DNA from: Bacteriovoracaceae bacterium UBA7317
GTDB lineage: Bacteria; Bdellovibrionota; Bacteriovoracia; Bacteriovoracales; Bacteriovoracaceae
Assembly: GCA_002474345.1 (NCBI GenBank)
Contig: DKQD01000050.1
Location: 10,719 to 30,509, forward strand
DNA length: 19,791 bases
Direction of reading: 5' to 3'
Positions within the stretch are counted from its first letter, which is position 1. Each line of letters begins with the position of its first letter. A program made the position numbers and the translations under genes. Of this stretch, positions 5,729 to 13,733 are shown one piece after another. Under the pieces are notes generated by a model that was not told the origin of the DNA, searched no databases, and saw only the letters and a program-made list of their open reading frames with translations.

Positions 5729-8695
5729 TTGAAGTTACTTTTTTGGACATTTTTAAATTTTTTTATGGGAGATTTACTTGCTCAAAGTGAGCATACCAAT
5801 TCCCTTGTCCAAAATGGTAACAGTCTGAATTTAATAAGCCTCACTCATAAAATTTTATCTGAGCCCATATTAAGTTTAATAATAATCTTCCTTCTCCTTC
5901 TTTCACTTTTCTCTTACAAGGAAAAAAAAACAATTGCCCTTAGAATTTCTCTCTTAAACATTATTTTTATTACTTCTTACTCCCTACTTCAAAGTAGTTC
6001 TTATTGGTCCACAGCTTTAAGCTCAGTATTTATAGAAAAGTTAACTATTATCTTTATCGCCTTAAATATACTTGTAACTCTATCGTTATTTCATTCCCTA
6101 AGCAGGCTTACTATAAGCAAAATAAATATTAATTTAATATCGTTAGAAAAATGTTCTCAATTCTTATTAATTCTTATTTTTATAATTTTATTTTTGCCTG
6201 TCATAAAAAGCAGCAGCCTTATTATTTTAACCGGTTTTATAATTTTATTTTTCTTCTTTATTAATGAAACAATAAAAGCTGATAATGGAAAATTTCATAA
6301 AAATAAATTTTTTACAAACTTCAATTCAATTTCAACATCTATTTTGTTTCTTGGATTATTTATTTTTTCATCAAGGCTGAATATTAAAAGCCAAAATATA
6401 TTAGTGCTACCTTCCTTAATATTTTTCTATCTAATATTCCTATACTATTTAACTAAAAAAGAAATTAATTCCTTCTCTTTAAAACTTCATTCCTTAACAT
6501 ATATATTTTCTTCGAACTTGATTCTTTGTATTTATTTATTTTTAAAAATACCAATTCAAAAAGAGGTTCTATTCTTTTATTTTATTTCAATCGCTTTATT
6601 TCAATCATGTTTTCTCTTCCATTATTTCTTAATAAGAAAAGAAGAAGAAAAAAATTGGATAAATGTTTTTAAAATGGAAATGGAAAACGCCGAAGATAGG
6701 AAACTAAAACTAGTCGGTGAATTAAAAGAAAGCCTTTTTAAATTAGAAGTCCAAGAGATGAATAATGAAGACATGATGGACAACCTTTACGAACAGAAAA
6801 AGGCCAGAGAAGCCACTCTTAATTGCCTTAATCAAGGGGTATTATGCTTTAATAAGGATGGTTTCGTATTGGAAGGAACCACCAAAGTTGCAGAGAAACT
6901 CCTCAATAGAGACCTCTTTGAGTCAGAACTATTGGAAATTAAAATAGAAAATATCTTAAATTTATCAGAAGAAAAAAAAGAATCCTTTATAAAATTATAT
7001 GGTGATTTTTTTAAAGGAAAAATAAACTTTGAGCATTTTTCAGATTTGGCCCCCAAATTATTTAATGACTCTAAAAAGAAGAATATATTTCTTGAATATG
7101 TTCCATATGAAACTAATGCTCAAGGTAATATTGATAGAATCATTGTTCTTGTAACAGATCGGACAAAAGAAATTGAAAGCGAAAGGGCCATTGCAGAAAG
7201 AGAATATGAGTTAGAAATGAGCAAGATGGAATTAGAATATATGATGGAGCACCTCTATGAACAAAAACATAAAAGAGATGTACTTATTGATAATTTAAAA
7301 GAAGGATATATGACGATAAACAAGGAAGGCATTATCGAGGAAGGAGCCAGTAAAACGTGTCATGATCTTTTTGAGACTTCACTTGTTGAATCTGAAATAG
7401 AAAAAATAAAGTTTTCAGAGTTATGGAAAAAAAATAATAAAAGACGTGAACATATTGAAAAATGGATTAAAACAATTTGGAGTGGATGTTTTCAGTTCAA
7501 AGACCTTATTGCTTTGGCGCCCAACCAATTTGATGAACGCTCTGACGACCGCTATATAGAATTGGAATATAGACCCATCTACGACTCAGAAGATGGAAAG
7601 CAAAATGCAAAAGGTGACCTTTCTATAAAAAATATTATTGTTATCGCATCTGATAAAACAGTAGAAAAGAAGCTCCTCAAAAAAATCGATAAAGATAAAG
7701 AGGAAGCTTATTTCATTAAGACCTGCCTCCAAAATCCTGAGGAGTTTTTAGATCTAATAAATGAGTCCTATAGCTTTCTCATCGATAGACCTGATATTGA
7801 AACACTTGCTGATAACGAAGAGTTTTACTTTCGAAAATTTCATACAATGAAAGCACAATACGCCCAATTTAAAATTAGAAATATATCAAATATTCTTCAC
7901 TTACTTGAAGAAAAGTTAGAAGAAAAAAGCTGGGATATCTTTTTTGAAGAGCTTGATCATCTAGAAAAAAATATGAATGAGCTTTTTAGTGAGCATAGGC
8001 TTCTTATTCAAGCTGCTAATAAATTATTACTGGAACAGGGAAACTCTATCCCTTCCAGAGATGTATTACAGCATATTGATAAAGTGAAGTCTCTTGAAGA
8101 ACTTCAAACTTTAATTAGAGAAAAGTACATACTTAAAGACTTTAAAAGTCAATTCAAGAAGTTTGAAGCCCTCATTGATGAGTTAGCAAAGGAACTAGAA
8201 AAATCTGTGGTTATTGAGTTTAGAGGAGATGAAGTTTTAATTAATACCGAAGAATATAGCAGTTTCTTCAACACTTCCATTCACCTCTTTAGAAATATTA
8301 TGGATCATGGAATTGAAACAAAAGAGGAAAGAAAGAAGAAAAATAAAAATGAAAATGGACTTATTTTAATTAAGACTGAAAGAAAAAAAGATAAAGTTAT
8401 TTTAACTATAAAAGATGATGGAAAAGGGATAGATCCATTAGGTGTAAAAATTAAAGTCCTTGAGAAACAACTCAAGGAACCCAAAGAGTTAGATGCATTA
8501 TCAAACAGTGAAATCATTGATTTTATATTCTTACCTGGATTTTCAACTAGAGATCATATTGACCACATAAGTGGAAGAGGAGTTGGTACTGATGCGGTAA
8601 GGTATGAAGTTGAAAAAATAGGAGGCTCCATAAAAGTAGAAAGTGAAATCGATGTCGAGACAGTCTTTACTATTGTGTTGCCTATCATCTCTTAA
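5729..8695 (+). CDS. Membrane sensor with tandem PAS-like domains, Hpt domain and CheA-type kinase module
   Basis: This 988-residue protein is a multi-domain signalling protein of the inner membrane. Residues 1-20 resemble a signal peptide. About eight hydrophobic helices occupy 44-300 and should form an integral sensor. A coiled-coil helix (303-360) leads into two PAS-like units (about 350-480 and 503-645) that are clearly duplicated: each starts with a helix ending LYEQK and contains a Lys-x-Gly turn, then LAP and LEY. Residues 690-765 hold an Hpt domain with phospho-accepting H705 in FRKFHTMKA. From about 800 a CheA-type ATPase follows: N-box HLFRNIMDHG (852-861), G1 DDGKG (896-900), GFSTR (937-941) and G2 SGRGVG (948-953). 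There is no CheW-like or receiver domain, so it must pass phosphate to a separate response regulator, not in the window. The start is TTG 5729, with AGGG 12 nt upstream; ATG 5765 is an alternative that would lose the signal-like segment. Confidence 0.88.
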   Translation: MKLLFWTFLNFFMGDLLAQSEHTNSLVQNGNSLNLISLTHKILSEPILSLIIIFLLLLSLFSYKEKKTIALRISLLNIIFITSYSLLQSSSYWSTALSSVFIEKLTIIFIALNILVTLSLFHSLSRLTISKININLISLEKCSQFLLILIFIILFLPVIKSSSLIILTGFIILFFFFINETIKADNGKFHKNKFFTNFNSISTSILFLGLFIFSSRLNIKSQNILVLPSLIFFYLIFLYYLTKKEINSFSLKLHSLTYIFSSNLILCIYLFLKIPIQKEVLFFYFISIALFQSCFLFHYFLIRKEEEKNWINVFKMEMENAEDRKLKLVGELKESLFKLEVQEMNNEDMMDNLYEQKKAREATLNCLNQGVLCFNKDGFVLEGTTKVAEKLLNRDLFESELLEIKIENILNLSEEKKESFIKLYGDFFKGKINFEHFSDLAPKLFNDSKKKNIFLEYVPYETNAQGNIDRIIVLVTDRTKEIESERAIAEREYELEMSKMELEYMMEHLYEQKHKRDVLIDNLKEGYMTINKEGIIEEGASKTCHDLFETSLVESEIEKIKFSELWKKNNKRREHIEKWIKTIWSGCFQFKDLIALAPNQFDERSDDRYIELEYRPIYDSEDGKQNAKGDLSIKNIIVIASDKTVEKKLLKKIDKDKEEAYFIKTCLQNPEEFLDLINESYSFLIDRPDIETLADNEEFYFRKFHTMKAQYAQFKIRNISNILHLLEEKLEEKSWDIFFEELDHLEKNMNELFSEHRLLIQAANKLLLEQGNSIPSRDVLQHIDKVKSLEELQTLIREKYILKDFKSQFKKFEALIDELAKELEKSVVIEFRGDEVLINTEEYSSFFNTSIHLFRNIMDHGIETKEERKKKNKNENGLILIKTERKKDKVILTIKDDGKGIDPLGVKIKVLEKQLKEPKELDALSNSEIIDFIFLPGFSTRDHIDHISGRGVGTDAVRYEVEKIGGSIKVESEIDVETVFTIVLPIIS

Positions 8696-8733
8696 TTTAC
8701 CTTAACCACCCCACTTTATTTTTAAGCTTTTTA

Positions 8734-8763
8734 TTGATCAAAGAAGTCTTCATACTGTATATT
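8734..8763 (+). promoter_or_regulatory. Putative promoter of glutathione reductase gene
   Basis: TTGATC (8734-8739) and TATATT (8758-8763) are separated by 18 nt. Transcription would begin near 8770, leaving a short leader with AGGAG about 9 nt before ATG 8801. A consensus match in the only gap between the two genes; not a proven site. Confidence 0.5.
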
Positions 8764-8800
8764 CCCCCGCTGAAGATGGAATCATTTAGGAGTAGACCCT

Positions 8801-10156
8801 ATGCAGAAAAAATTTGATTTTGACCTTTTTGTAATAGGTGGTGGATCTGGTGGAGTCAGGACAGCACGCTGGAGCGCAAATTTAGGTGCTAAAGTTGGTA
8901 TTTGTGAAGAGGACCGCTATGGTGGTACCTGTGTTATCAGAGGCTGTATTCCAAAAAAGCTCATGGTTTATGCTTCCGAATTTTCTCACGAAGAAGAGGG
9001 CTCAAGGCCTTATGGTTGGACAACTAAAGGAATTTCTTTCAATTGGAGCCAATTGAAAAAGTCGATTGACCAAGAAGTCGAAAGATTAAGCCAAATTTAC
9101 CAAAACCTCCTTACTAACAAAAATGTTGAAGTCTTTTTTGAAAGAGGTAAAATTCTCGACCAACATACTCTGCTCGTTGGTTCAAAAAAAATAACTGCAA
9201 AAAATATTATTATTAGTTCAGGGTCAAAACCAACTACAATTAATATCCCAGGAAATGAACACATCCTTCTCTCGCAAGACGTATTTAATATGGAGGATCT
9301 CCCTCCACGTATTTTGGTTGTAGGAGGTGGTTATATTGCAGTTGAATTTGCTGGTATTTTTAATGGACTGGGAAGCAAAACGACTTTGGCAATCAGAAAA
9401 AAATATGTCTTAAGAGGATTTGATCAAGGCCTTAGAAAGTTTCTTCAAGAAGAAATGATAAAAAAGGGTATTGATATCAAAACCGAAACAACTATTGAAA
9501 AAATAGAAAAAAAAGAAAAAAGTTTTTTGGTTCATACAAATACCAATGAGGTTTTAGAGTGTGATGCTGTTGTTTATGCGATAGGAAGGGTTCCCTACAC
9601 TACCGGACTTGGGTTAGAAAAAGCCGGTGTAAAAGTTAATGAAAAAGGTGGAATAATTGTTAACAATTACTTTCAGACTTCTATCGATAATATTTATGCC
9701 ATTGGTGATTGCATCGACAAAGTTTACCTGACTCCAGTTGCAACCACTCAGGGAACATTTTTATCTGAGTACCTTTATAATTCGAAAGATTTTAAAATGG
9801 AGTATAAAAATATTCCATCAGCAGTTTTTTCACAACCCCCGTTAGCAACTGTCGGTCTTAGCGAAGAAGACGCGCTCGAAAAAGGTCTTGTCGTCGACAT
9901 TTACGAATCATCGTTTAGACCCTTAAAACATACCTTAACTGGCCTAAGTGAAAAAACTTTTATGAAGCTTGTTGTTGATAACAAGACTCAAAAAATACTT
10001 GGTGCCCATGCTGTAGGAAAGGACTCTGCTGAAATAATGCAAGGAATAGCTATTGCTCTAAAGTGTGGTGCTACTAAGCAAGACTTTGATGGAACAATTG
10101 GAATACACCCAACGTCGGCCGAAGAGTTTGTCACAATGAGGACAAAAAAGGGATAA
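8801..10156 (+). CDS. gor: Glutathione-disulfide reductase
   Basis: This cytoplasmic flavoenzyme reduces oxidised glutathione with NADPH. The 451 residues match the family length. The FAD-binding GGGSGG is at 13-18, and the redox-active disulfide C44/C49 lies in GGTCVIRGCIPKK, the version seen in plant and cyanobacterial-type glutathione reductases. The NADPH fold GGGYIAVEFAG (175-185) is followed by R199 and R205 in IRKKYVLR, spaced six apart as the two arginines that bind the NADPH 2'-phosphate in human enzyme. The C-terminal GIHPTSAEE supplies the catalytic base H436 with E441. These features argue against lipoamide dehydrogenase, trypanothione reductase and mercuric reductase. A promoter and AGGAG ribosome site precede it, so it is probably monocistronic. 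Confidence 0.93.
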   Translation: MQKKFDFDLFVIGGGSGGVRTARWSANLGAKVGICEEDRYGGTCVIRGCIPKKLMVYASEFSHEEEGSRPYGWTTKGISFNWSQLKKSIDQEVERLSQIYQNLLTNKNVEVFFERGKILDQHTLLVGSKKITAKNIIISSGSKPTTINIPGNEHILLSQDVFNMEDLPPRILVVGGGYIAVEFAGIFNGLGSKTTLAIRKKYVLRGFDQGLRKFLQEEMIKKGIDIKTETTIEKIEKKEKSFLVHTNTNEVLECDAVVYAIGRVPYTTGLGLEKAGVKVNEKGGIIVNNYFQTSIDNIYAIGDCIDKVYLTPVATTQGTFLSEYLYNSKDFKMEYKNIPSAVFSQPPLATVGLSEEDALEKGLVVDIYESSFRPLKHTLTGLSEKTFMKLVVDNKTQKILGAHAVGKDSAEIMQGIAIALKCGATKQDFDGTIGIHPTSAEEFVTMRTKKG

Positions 10157-10177
10157 CCCCAACCAAAAAGTATTTTT

Positions 10178-10303
10178 TTAAACCTTAACTTTTTTAGTTA
10201 GACTACTTAGCCAATGCCAGACAAAAACGACTCCGAAGAACATAAAAAGAAGATAGTACCCAATCCGGAGAAGAACTTGTTGTAAAATCATTTTGAAGAC
10301 CAT
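10178..10303 (-). CDS. Candidate small single-pass membrane protein, 41 residues
   Basis: The minus strand from ATG 10303 encodes 41 residues. MVFKMILQQ is followed by a hydrophobic stretch from about 10 to 31 (VLLRIGYYLLFMFFGVVF, then VWHW), and the protein ends with the basic SSLTKKVKV. This looks like one membrane helix with positive residues at the C-terminal side. A Shine-Dalgarno, GGTGGAG (10308-10314), ends 4 nt before the ATG. It lies 127 nt downstream of the pyroglutamyl peptidase gene on the same strand, so it could share that transcript or use its own promoter. No family is recognised. The small size and lack of a homology search keep confidence moderate. Confidence 0.45.
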   Translation of the reverse strand: MVFKMILQQVLLRIGYYLLFMFFGVVFVWHWLSSLTKKVKV

Positions 10304-10430
10304 AAAACTCCACCCTTTTAATAATTAATTGAAGGGGTTTACAGGTCCCATTATCGACGAGATATTTTTTTATTAAGTTAGAAATAGATTAAAAGTCTTT
10401 AAATTATTCATTTAGAAAAATTAAAAAAGT
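10304..10430. other. Intergenic region between gor and pcp, remainder
   Basis: The 274-nt gap between gor and pcp holds the 41-residue candidate gene in its left part. The remaining 127 nt are very AT-rich. A weak minus-strand pair, CTTAAT and GATAAT with a 16-nt spacer, might drive the small gene. No convincing terminator for either flanking gene is seen. Confidence 0.3.
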
Positions 10431-11030
10431 TTAGCAATTATTTATAACGATGTGTATTGCTTCCTCCAATTGATCTAACGTCCACTTAGACTCTCTTTTT
10501 AAAGAAGCGTCCGGAGGAATATGAATAAATCCGGCCAACATACTAGGAGAAATAGTATTTTGAAAATGAAGGAGATGATACATGACTAAATTACATACGT
10601 AACTACCTGCACTAAGTGATAACTCAGACTTTAGTCCCGCTTCATTTAAGGCAAGATGAATTTTTTTTAAGGGAAGGCTTGCAAAGTAAGCATTCACCCC
10701 TTCACTTAAAATTTGTTTATCTTCAATGATTCTGCCCTTATTATCCTTTCGAACACCATCATCAATTAAATTTAATGCGACCCTTTCTAAGGAAATAACT
10801 TCTCTTGAGTAGGCAAGCCCTAAACTTAAAGCTAAGTCATAGGACCCCTTTTCAAGGGTATCTGACAAAATTGCAACAGATTCTTCAAAATCGACAGGAA
10901 GGGTAATTGAATCGCATTGATATTTACCTACTTTCCTTCCCTTAAGACGTTTTGCAACCTCCTCAGACGGATTAGTTGGAAAACTTAAGAATTTTTCAAA
11001 GCCCGTTAAAAGAAGTTTGCCCACGGCCAT
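10431..11030 (-). CDS. pcp: Pyroglutamyl-peptidase I (pyrrolidone-carboxylate peptidase, C15)
   Basis: This cytoplasmic cysteine peptidase removes N-terminal pyroglutamate from peptides. The 199 residues fit family C15 (usually about 200-215). It begins with the characteristic LLTGFEKF and TNPSEEV. All three catalytic residues are present: E82 in SLERVALN, C146 in SAGSYVCNLVMYHLL and H170 in AGFIHIP. The Shine-Dalgarno AGAGG lies just upstream of ATG 11030. It is divergent from the urate-catabolism genes, sharing the region 11031-11157. A minor oddity is that the Gly-rich turn after GFE.F is replaced by LSF. Function assignment is secure; a physiological link to purine breakdown is not evident. 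Confidence 0.9.
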   Translation of the reverse strand: MAVGKLLLTGFEKFLSFPTNPSEEVAKRLKGRKVGKYQCDSITLPVDFEESVAILSDTLEKGSYDLALSLGLAYSREVISLERVALNLIDDGVRKDNKGRIIEDKQILSEGVNAYFASLPLKKIHLALNEAGLKSELSLSAGSYVCNLVMYHLLHFQNTISPSMLAGFIHIPPDASLKRESKWTLDQLEEAIHIVINNC

Positions 11031-11061
11031 TGTCCTCTTTAAAACCCTTAGGTATTATCCT

Positions 11062-11081
11062 TGTCTCAAAAAATTGAGGCA
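11062..11081. promoter_or_regulatory. Candidate operator palindrome between pcp and the allantoinase gene
   Basis: TGTCTCAA, then AAAA, then TTGAGGCA form an 8-bp palindrome with one mismatch. Its right half overlaps AAATTGAGG (11071-11079), which recurs exactly at 11140-11148 just before the allantoinase start, overlapping that gene's GAGGT ribosome site. Such a pair could be bound by a regulator of the divergent genes. This is a pattern observation only. Confidence 0.3.
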
Positions 11082-11157
11082 TCAAAAGTTAGAAAATAAT
11101 TTTTGTCCCAGATTAACATAAACAACCAATAATTTGCCTAAATTGAGGTCATAATAT

Positions 11158-13011
11158 ATGAAAATTGCTCTACAAAGTAAAAATATCGTTGGATCTAGTT
11201 TTCACAAAGAAGGAATACTCATTATAGAGGATGGGAAAATTAAAGGAATTTTTGATTCCATCTCTCCCAATGAGGTTGATATTTTTGAAGATTTTGGTGA
11301 TGCGCTCATTATGCCTGGACTTGTTGATACACATGTCCATGTTAATGAACCAGGAAGAACAGATTGGGAAGGTTTTAGAACGGCAACCCAAGCTGCAGCT
11401 GCAGGAGGAATAACAACCATCGTTGATATGCCTCTTAACTGTCTTCCGGTAACAACAACAAAAAAAAACTTTGATACTAAACTTGAGGCCATCGAAGGAA
11501 AGCTCTACGTTAACGTCGGTTTTTGGGGTGGTGTGACACCACTTGATTTAAAAGAGCTTCCAGAACTACTAGATAGTGGGGTCATGGGTGTTAAGTCCTT
11601 TCTTATCGATTCCGGAATCCCTGAGTTTCCTCCCATGACGAAAGAAGATCTAAATGAAGCAATGCCTTTTATTTCTAAGGCAGATCTTCCTTATCTTATT
11701 CATGCAGAACTAGATGATGGAAAAACTAAAGACTTAGAAATAACCAAAAATTACGAATCATTTTTAAAAACACGTCCAAGAAATTGGGAAAATGATGCCA
11801 TTACTCTTATGGGCTCATTATCAGAAAAACATTCTTGTAAGGTTCATATAGTTCACCTTTCAAGTAGTGACATTTTGCCTTACTTAAAAGAGCAAAAAGA
11901 AAAAAACCCTTTATTAACAGTGGAAACATGTCCTCACTACCTTGTCCTGGCATCAGAAAAGATTCCTCCAGGAAAAACACTCTTTAAGTGCTGTCCTCCT
12001 ATCAGAGAAGAAGATAACAGGAACGCTTTATGGAATGGTGTGAAGGAAGGTGTCGTTGACTTTATCGTATCGGATCATTCCCCCTGTACACCAAACCTTA
12101 AACTTATGGAACAAGAAGACCTTGAAAGGGCGTGGGGAGGGATTTCTTCTCTTCAATTTTCTTTACCTCTGGTTTGGACAGAAGGAAGAAACCAAGGTTT
12201 ATCACCTTCAGATTTAGTTAGTTTATTATGCTCAAAGCCAGCAGAATTAATCGGTTTAGATAAACAAAAAGGAGATTTGTTACCCGGAATGGATGCCGAT
12301 ATTGTTGTTTGGAGACCAGATAAGCAATTTACAATTACTAAAGAAAAAATACTTTTTAAAAATAAAATTACTCCATACGAGGGAAGAGTTGTTAATGGAG
12401 TCATCGAAAAAACATTCCTTGGTGGAAAGCTTATCTACGAAAATGGCCTTATGCCTTTTGGTCCTTTTGGAAGACCCATTTTAAAAGACAACCAAAAAGA
12501 AATGAAAATAAAAAAGTTTAATGACTTAGCAAACTCTGAAGCAATAAAAGAAGCTTTTAAGTGTTGCTCAAGTCAAAAATGGGCCGAAAGTATAATTAAA
12601 AAAAGGCCTTTCATAACATTTAAAGAGATGGTTCAAAAGTCTGAGGATGTATGGTTCAACCTCTCCAGTGAAGACTGGCTTGAGGCTTTTAAGGGTCATG
12701 CAAAGATTGGAGACCTTGAAAGCCTTCAAAAAAAATATAATCAAACAAAAAATTGGTCTCATGGAGAACAAAAAGGGGTTAAAGAAACACCCCTTTCTGT
12801 TTTGAAAGAGCTTAAAGAGCTTAATGATGTTTATGAAGAAAAATATGGATTTATTTTTATCGTTTGTGCTACAGGAAAATCAGCTGAAGAAATGTTGGAA
12901 ATATTGAAAAAAAGGCTTCATAATGATCAGTCTGAAGAACTGAAAATTGCAATTAGCGAGCAAAATAAAATTACAAACATTAGATTGGAGAAACTTTTAT
13001 GGGAGCTATAA
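11158..13011 (+). CDS. Allantoinase / OHCU decarboxylase fusion protein
   Basis: The 617-residue protein joins two consecutive urate-pathway enzymes. Residues 1 to about 445 form an amidohydrolase-type allantoinase (AllB family) that opens allantoin to allantoate. Metal ligands are H59 and H61 in DTHVH, K146 (carbamylated in the family) in GVKSF, H182, H233 and D306 in SDHSPC; the last motif favours allantoinase over dihydroorotase. Residues about 452-617 match 2-oxo-4-hydroxy-4-carboxy-5-ureidoimidazoline decarboxylase, which makes S-allantoin: H514 in GHAKIGD (family HPxxG, here Ala replaces Pro), E537 and Q538 in WSHGEQKG, and FIFIVCATGKSA. The decarboxylase product is thus the substrate of the fused allantoinase. 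GAGGT lies 8 nt before ATG 11158. The 3' end overlaps the 5-hydroxyisourate hydrolase gene by 13 nt, confirming the pathway. Confidence 0.9.
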   Translation: MKIALQSKNIVGSSFHKEGILIIEDGKIKGIFDSISPNEVDIFEDFGDALIMPGLVDTHVHVNEPGRTDWEGFRTATQAAAAGGITTIVDMPLNCLPVTTTKKNFDTKLEAIEGKLYVNVGFWGGVTPLDLKELPELLDSGVMGVKSFLIDSGIPEFPPMTKEDLNEAMPFISKADLPYLIHAELDDGKTKDLEITKNYESFLKTRPRNWENDAITLMGSLSEKHSCKVHIVHLSSSDILPYLKEQKEKNPLLTVETCPHYLVLASEKIPPGKTLFKCCPPIREEDNRNALWNGVKEGVVDFIVSDHSPCTPNLKLMEQEDLERAWGGISSLQFSLPLVWTEGRNQGLSPSDLVSLLCSKPAELIGLDKQKGDLLPGMDADIVVWRPDKQFTITKEKILFKNKITPYEGRVVNGVIEKTFLGGKLIYENGLMPFGPFGRPILKDNQKEMKIKKFNDLANSEAIKEAFKCCSSQKWAESIIKKRPFITFKEMVQKSEDVWFNLSSEDWLEAFKGHAKIGDLESLQKKYNQTKNWSHGEQKGVKETPLSVLKELKELNDVYEEKYGFIFIVCATGKSAEEMLEILKKRLHNDQSEELKIAISEQNKITNIRLEKLLWEL

Positions 13012-13346
13012 CAACTCACGTTCTAAATACAACGCTTGGAAAACCTGGAAAAAATATAAAAGTAGATCTTCAATTTAAAAAAAAGGAAGATAATGGGTGG
13101 CAAACCATCGGGGAAGGAATAACAAACGACGATGGAAGAGTTCAAAAACTCATTATGGATGGATGGGACTTAAAAGAAGGTACTTATAAAATAACGTTCT
13201 TGCTTCAAGATTATTATTTAGAAAATCAAATTAAAGGTTTTTACCCTGAAGCTTCCATTTGTTTTTTTGTAGATAAAGCAAATGAGCATTACCATGTTCC
13301 TCTTCTTATTAGCGGTCACGGCTATACGACTTATAGAGGAAGTTAA
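12999..13346 (+). CDS. 5-Hydroxyisourate hydrolase (transthyretin-related)
   Basis: This enzyme hydrolyses 5-hydroxyisourate, the product of urate oxidase, to OHCU. The 115 residues match the family length without a signal peptide, so it is cytoplasmic. Signature elements are present: H7 in ITTHVLNTTLGKPG, R47 in DDGRVQ, YPEASICF, HYHVPLL with H97 and H99, and the diagnostic C-terminal YRGS (112-115), which separates it from true transthyretins. It starts within the last codons of the fusion gene (GGAG 8 nt upstream), so the two are translationally linked and supply the last three steps from 5-hydroxyisourate to allantoate. No urate oxidase is present in the window. Confidence 0.94.
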   Translation: MGAITTHVLNTTLGKPGKNIKVDLQFKKKEDNGWQTIGEGITNDDGRVQKLIMDGWDLKEGTYKITFLLQDYYLENQIKGFYPEASICFFVDKANEHYHVPLLISGHGYTTYRGS

Positions 13347-13349
13347 AGC

Positions 13350-13733
13350 CTAAGAAGATTTAAATGGTTTCGAGGGACGACTCCATATAAAGGAAAGAAC
13401 TGATAAGGCAATTAAAACAAGTAGGCCCTTAATCCAATAATTTACATCAACAAAAATGAGAGTGTAGCTAAACAAAGGGATGATAATAATAGTCGAATAT
13501 ATTTTTGCTTTCATCCTTATCACTCCATGCTTTTCCCAATCGGTAATTAATTTTCCAATATGAGGCCTACTTAAAAGCCATTTGTGAAGCCTTTCTGAAC
13601 TCTTTGAAAAACAAAAAGCAGCTAAAATCATAAAAGGAGTTGTAGGCAAAATGGGTAAAAACATTCCAATAAATCCGAGGATCATTGAAATAAAACCGGC
13701 AATAAGAAATAAATATTTATGAATTGGTTTCAT
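13350..13733 (-). CDS. DUF454 (YbaN-like) inner membrane protein
   Basis: This 127-residue membrane protein matches the DUF454/YbaN family. It has the signature LPILPTTPFMILAAFCFSKS (28-47) after a first helix, then the basic loop HKWLLSRPHIG, WEKHGVI, and two more helices at about 76-96 and 98-117. Family function is not established. The ATG overlaps the stop of the upstream DTW gene (ATGA), making it the last gene of a four-gene minus-strand operon. Its stop lies only 3 nt from the stop of the convergent hydrolase gene, so no separate terminator fits between them. Confidence 0.85.
   Translation of the reverse strand: MKPIHKYLFLIAGFISMILGFIGMFLPILPTTPFMILAAFCFSKSSERLHKWLLSRPHIGKLITDWEKHGVIRMKAKIYSTIIIIPLFSYTLIFVDVNYWIKGLLVLIALSVLSFIWSRPSKPFKSS

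Noticed and set aside
5587..5790. 67-residue plus-strand frame ahead of the sensor kinase
   Set aside because: TTG start without a ribosome site, AT-rich composition without domain character, and a 62-nt overlap with the kinase gene.
10214..10285. 23-residue plus-strand frame in the gor-pcp gap
   Set aside because: Short and charged, without a ribosome site; antisense to the candidate membrane peptide, which has better signals.
11202..11492. 96-residue minus-strand frame inside the allantoinase domain
   Set aside because: Shadow of the well-supported plus-strand coding sequence, with no homology or ribosome site.
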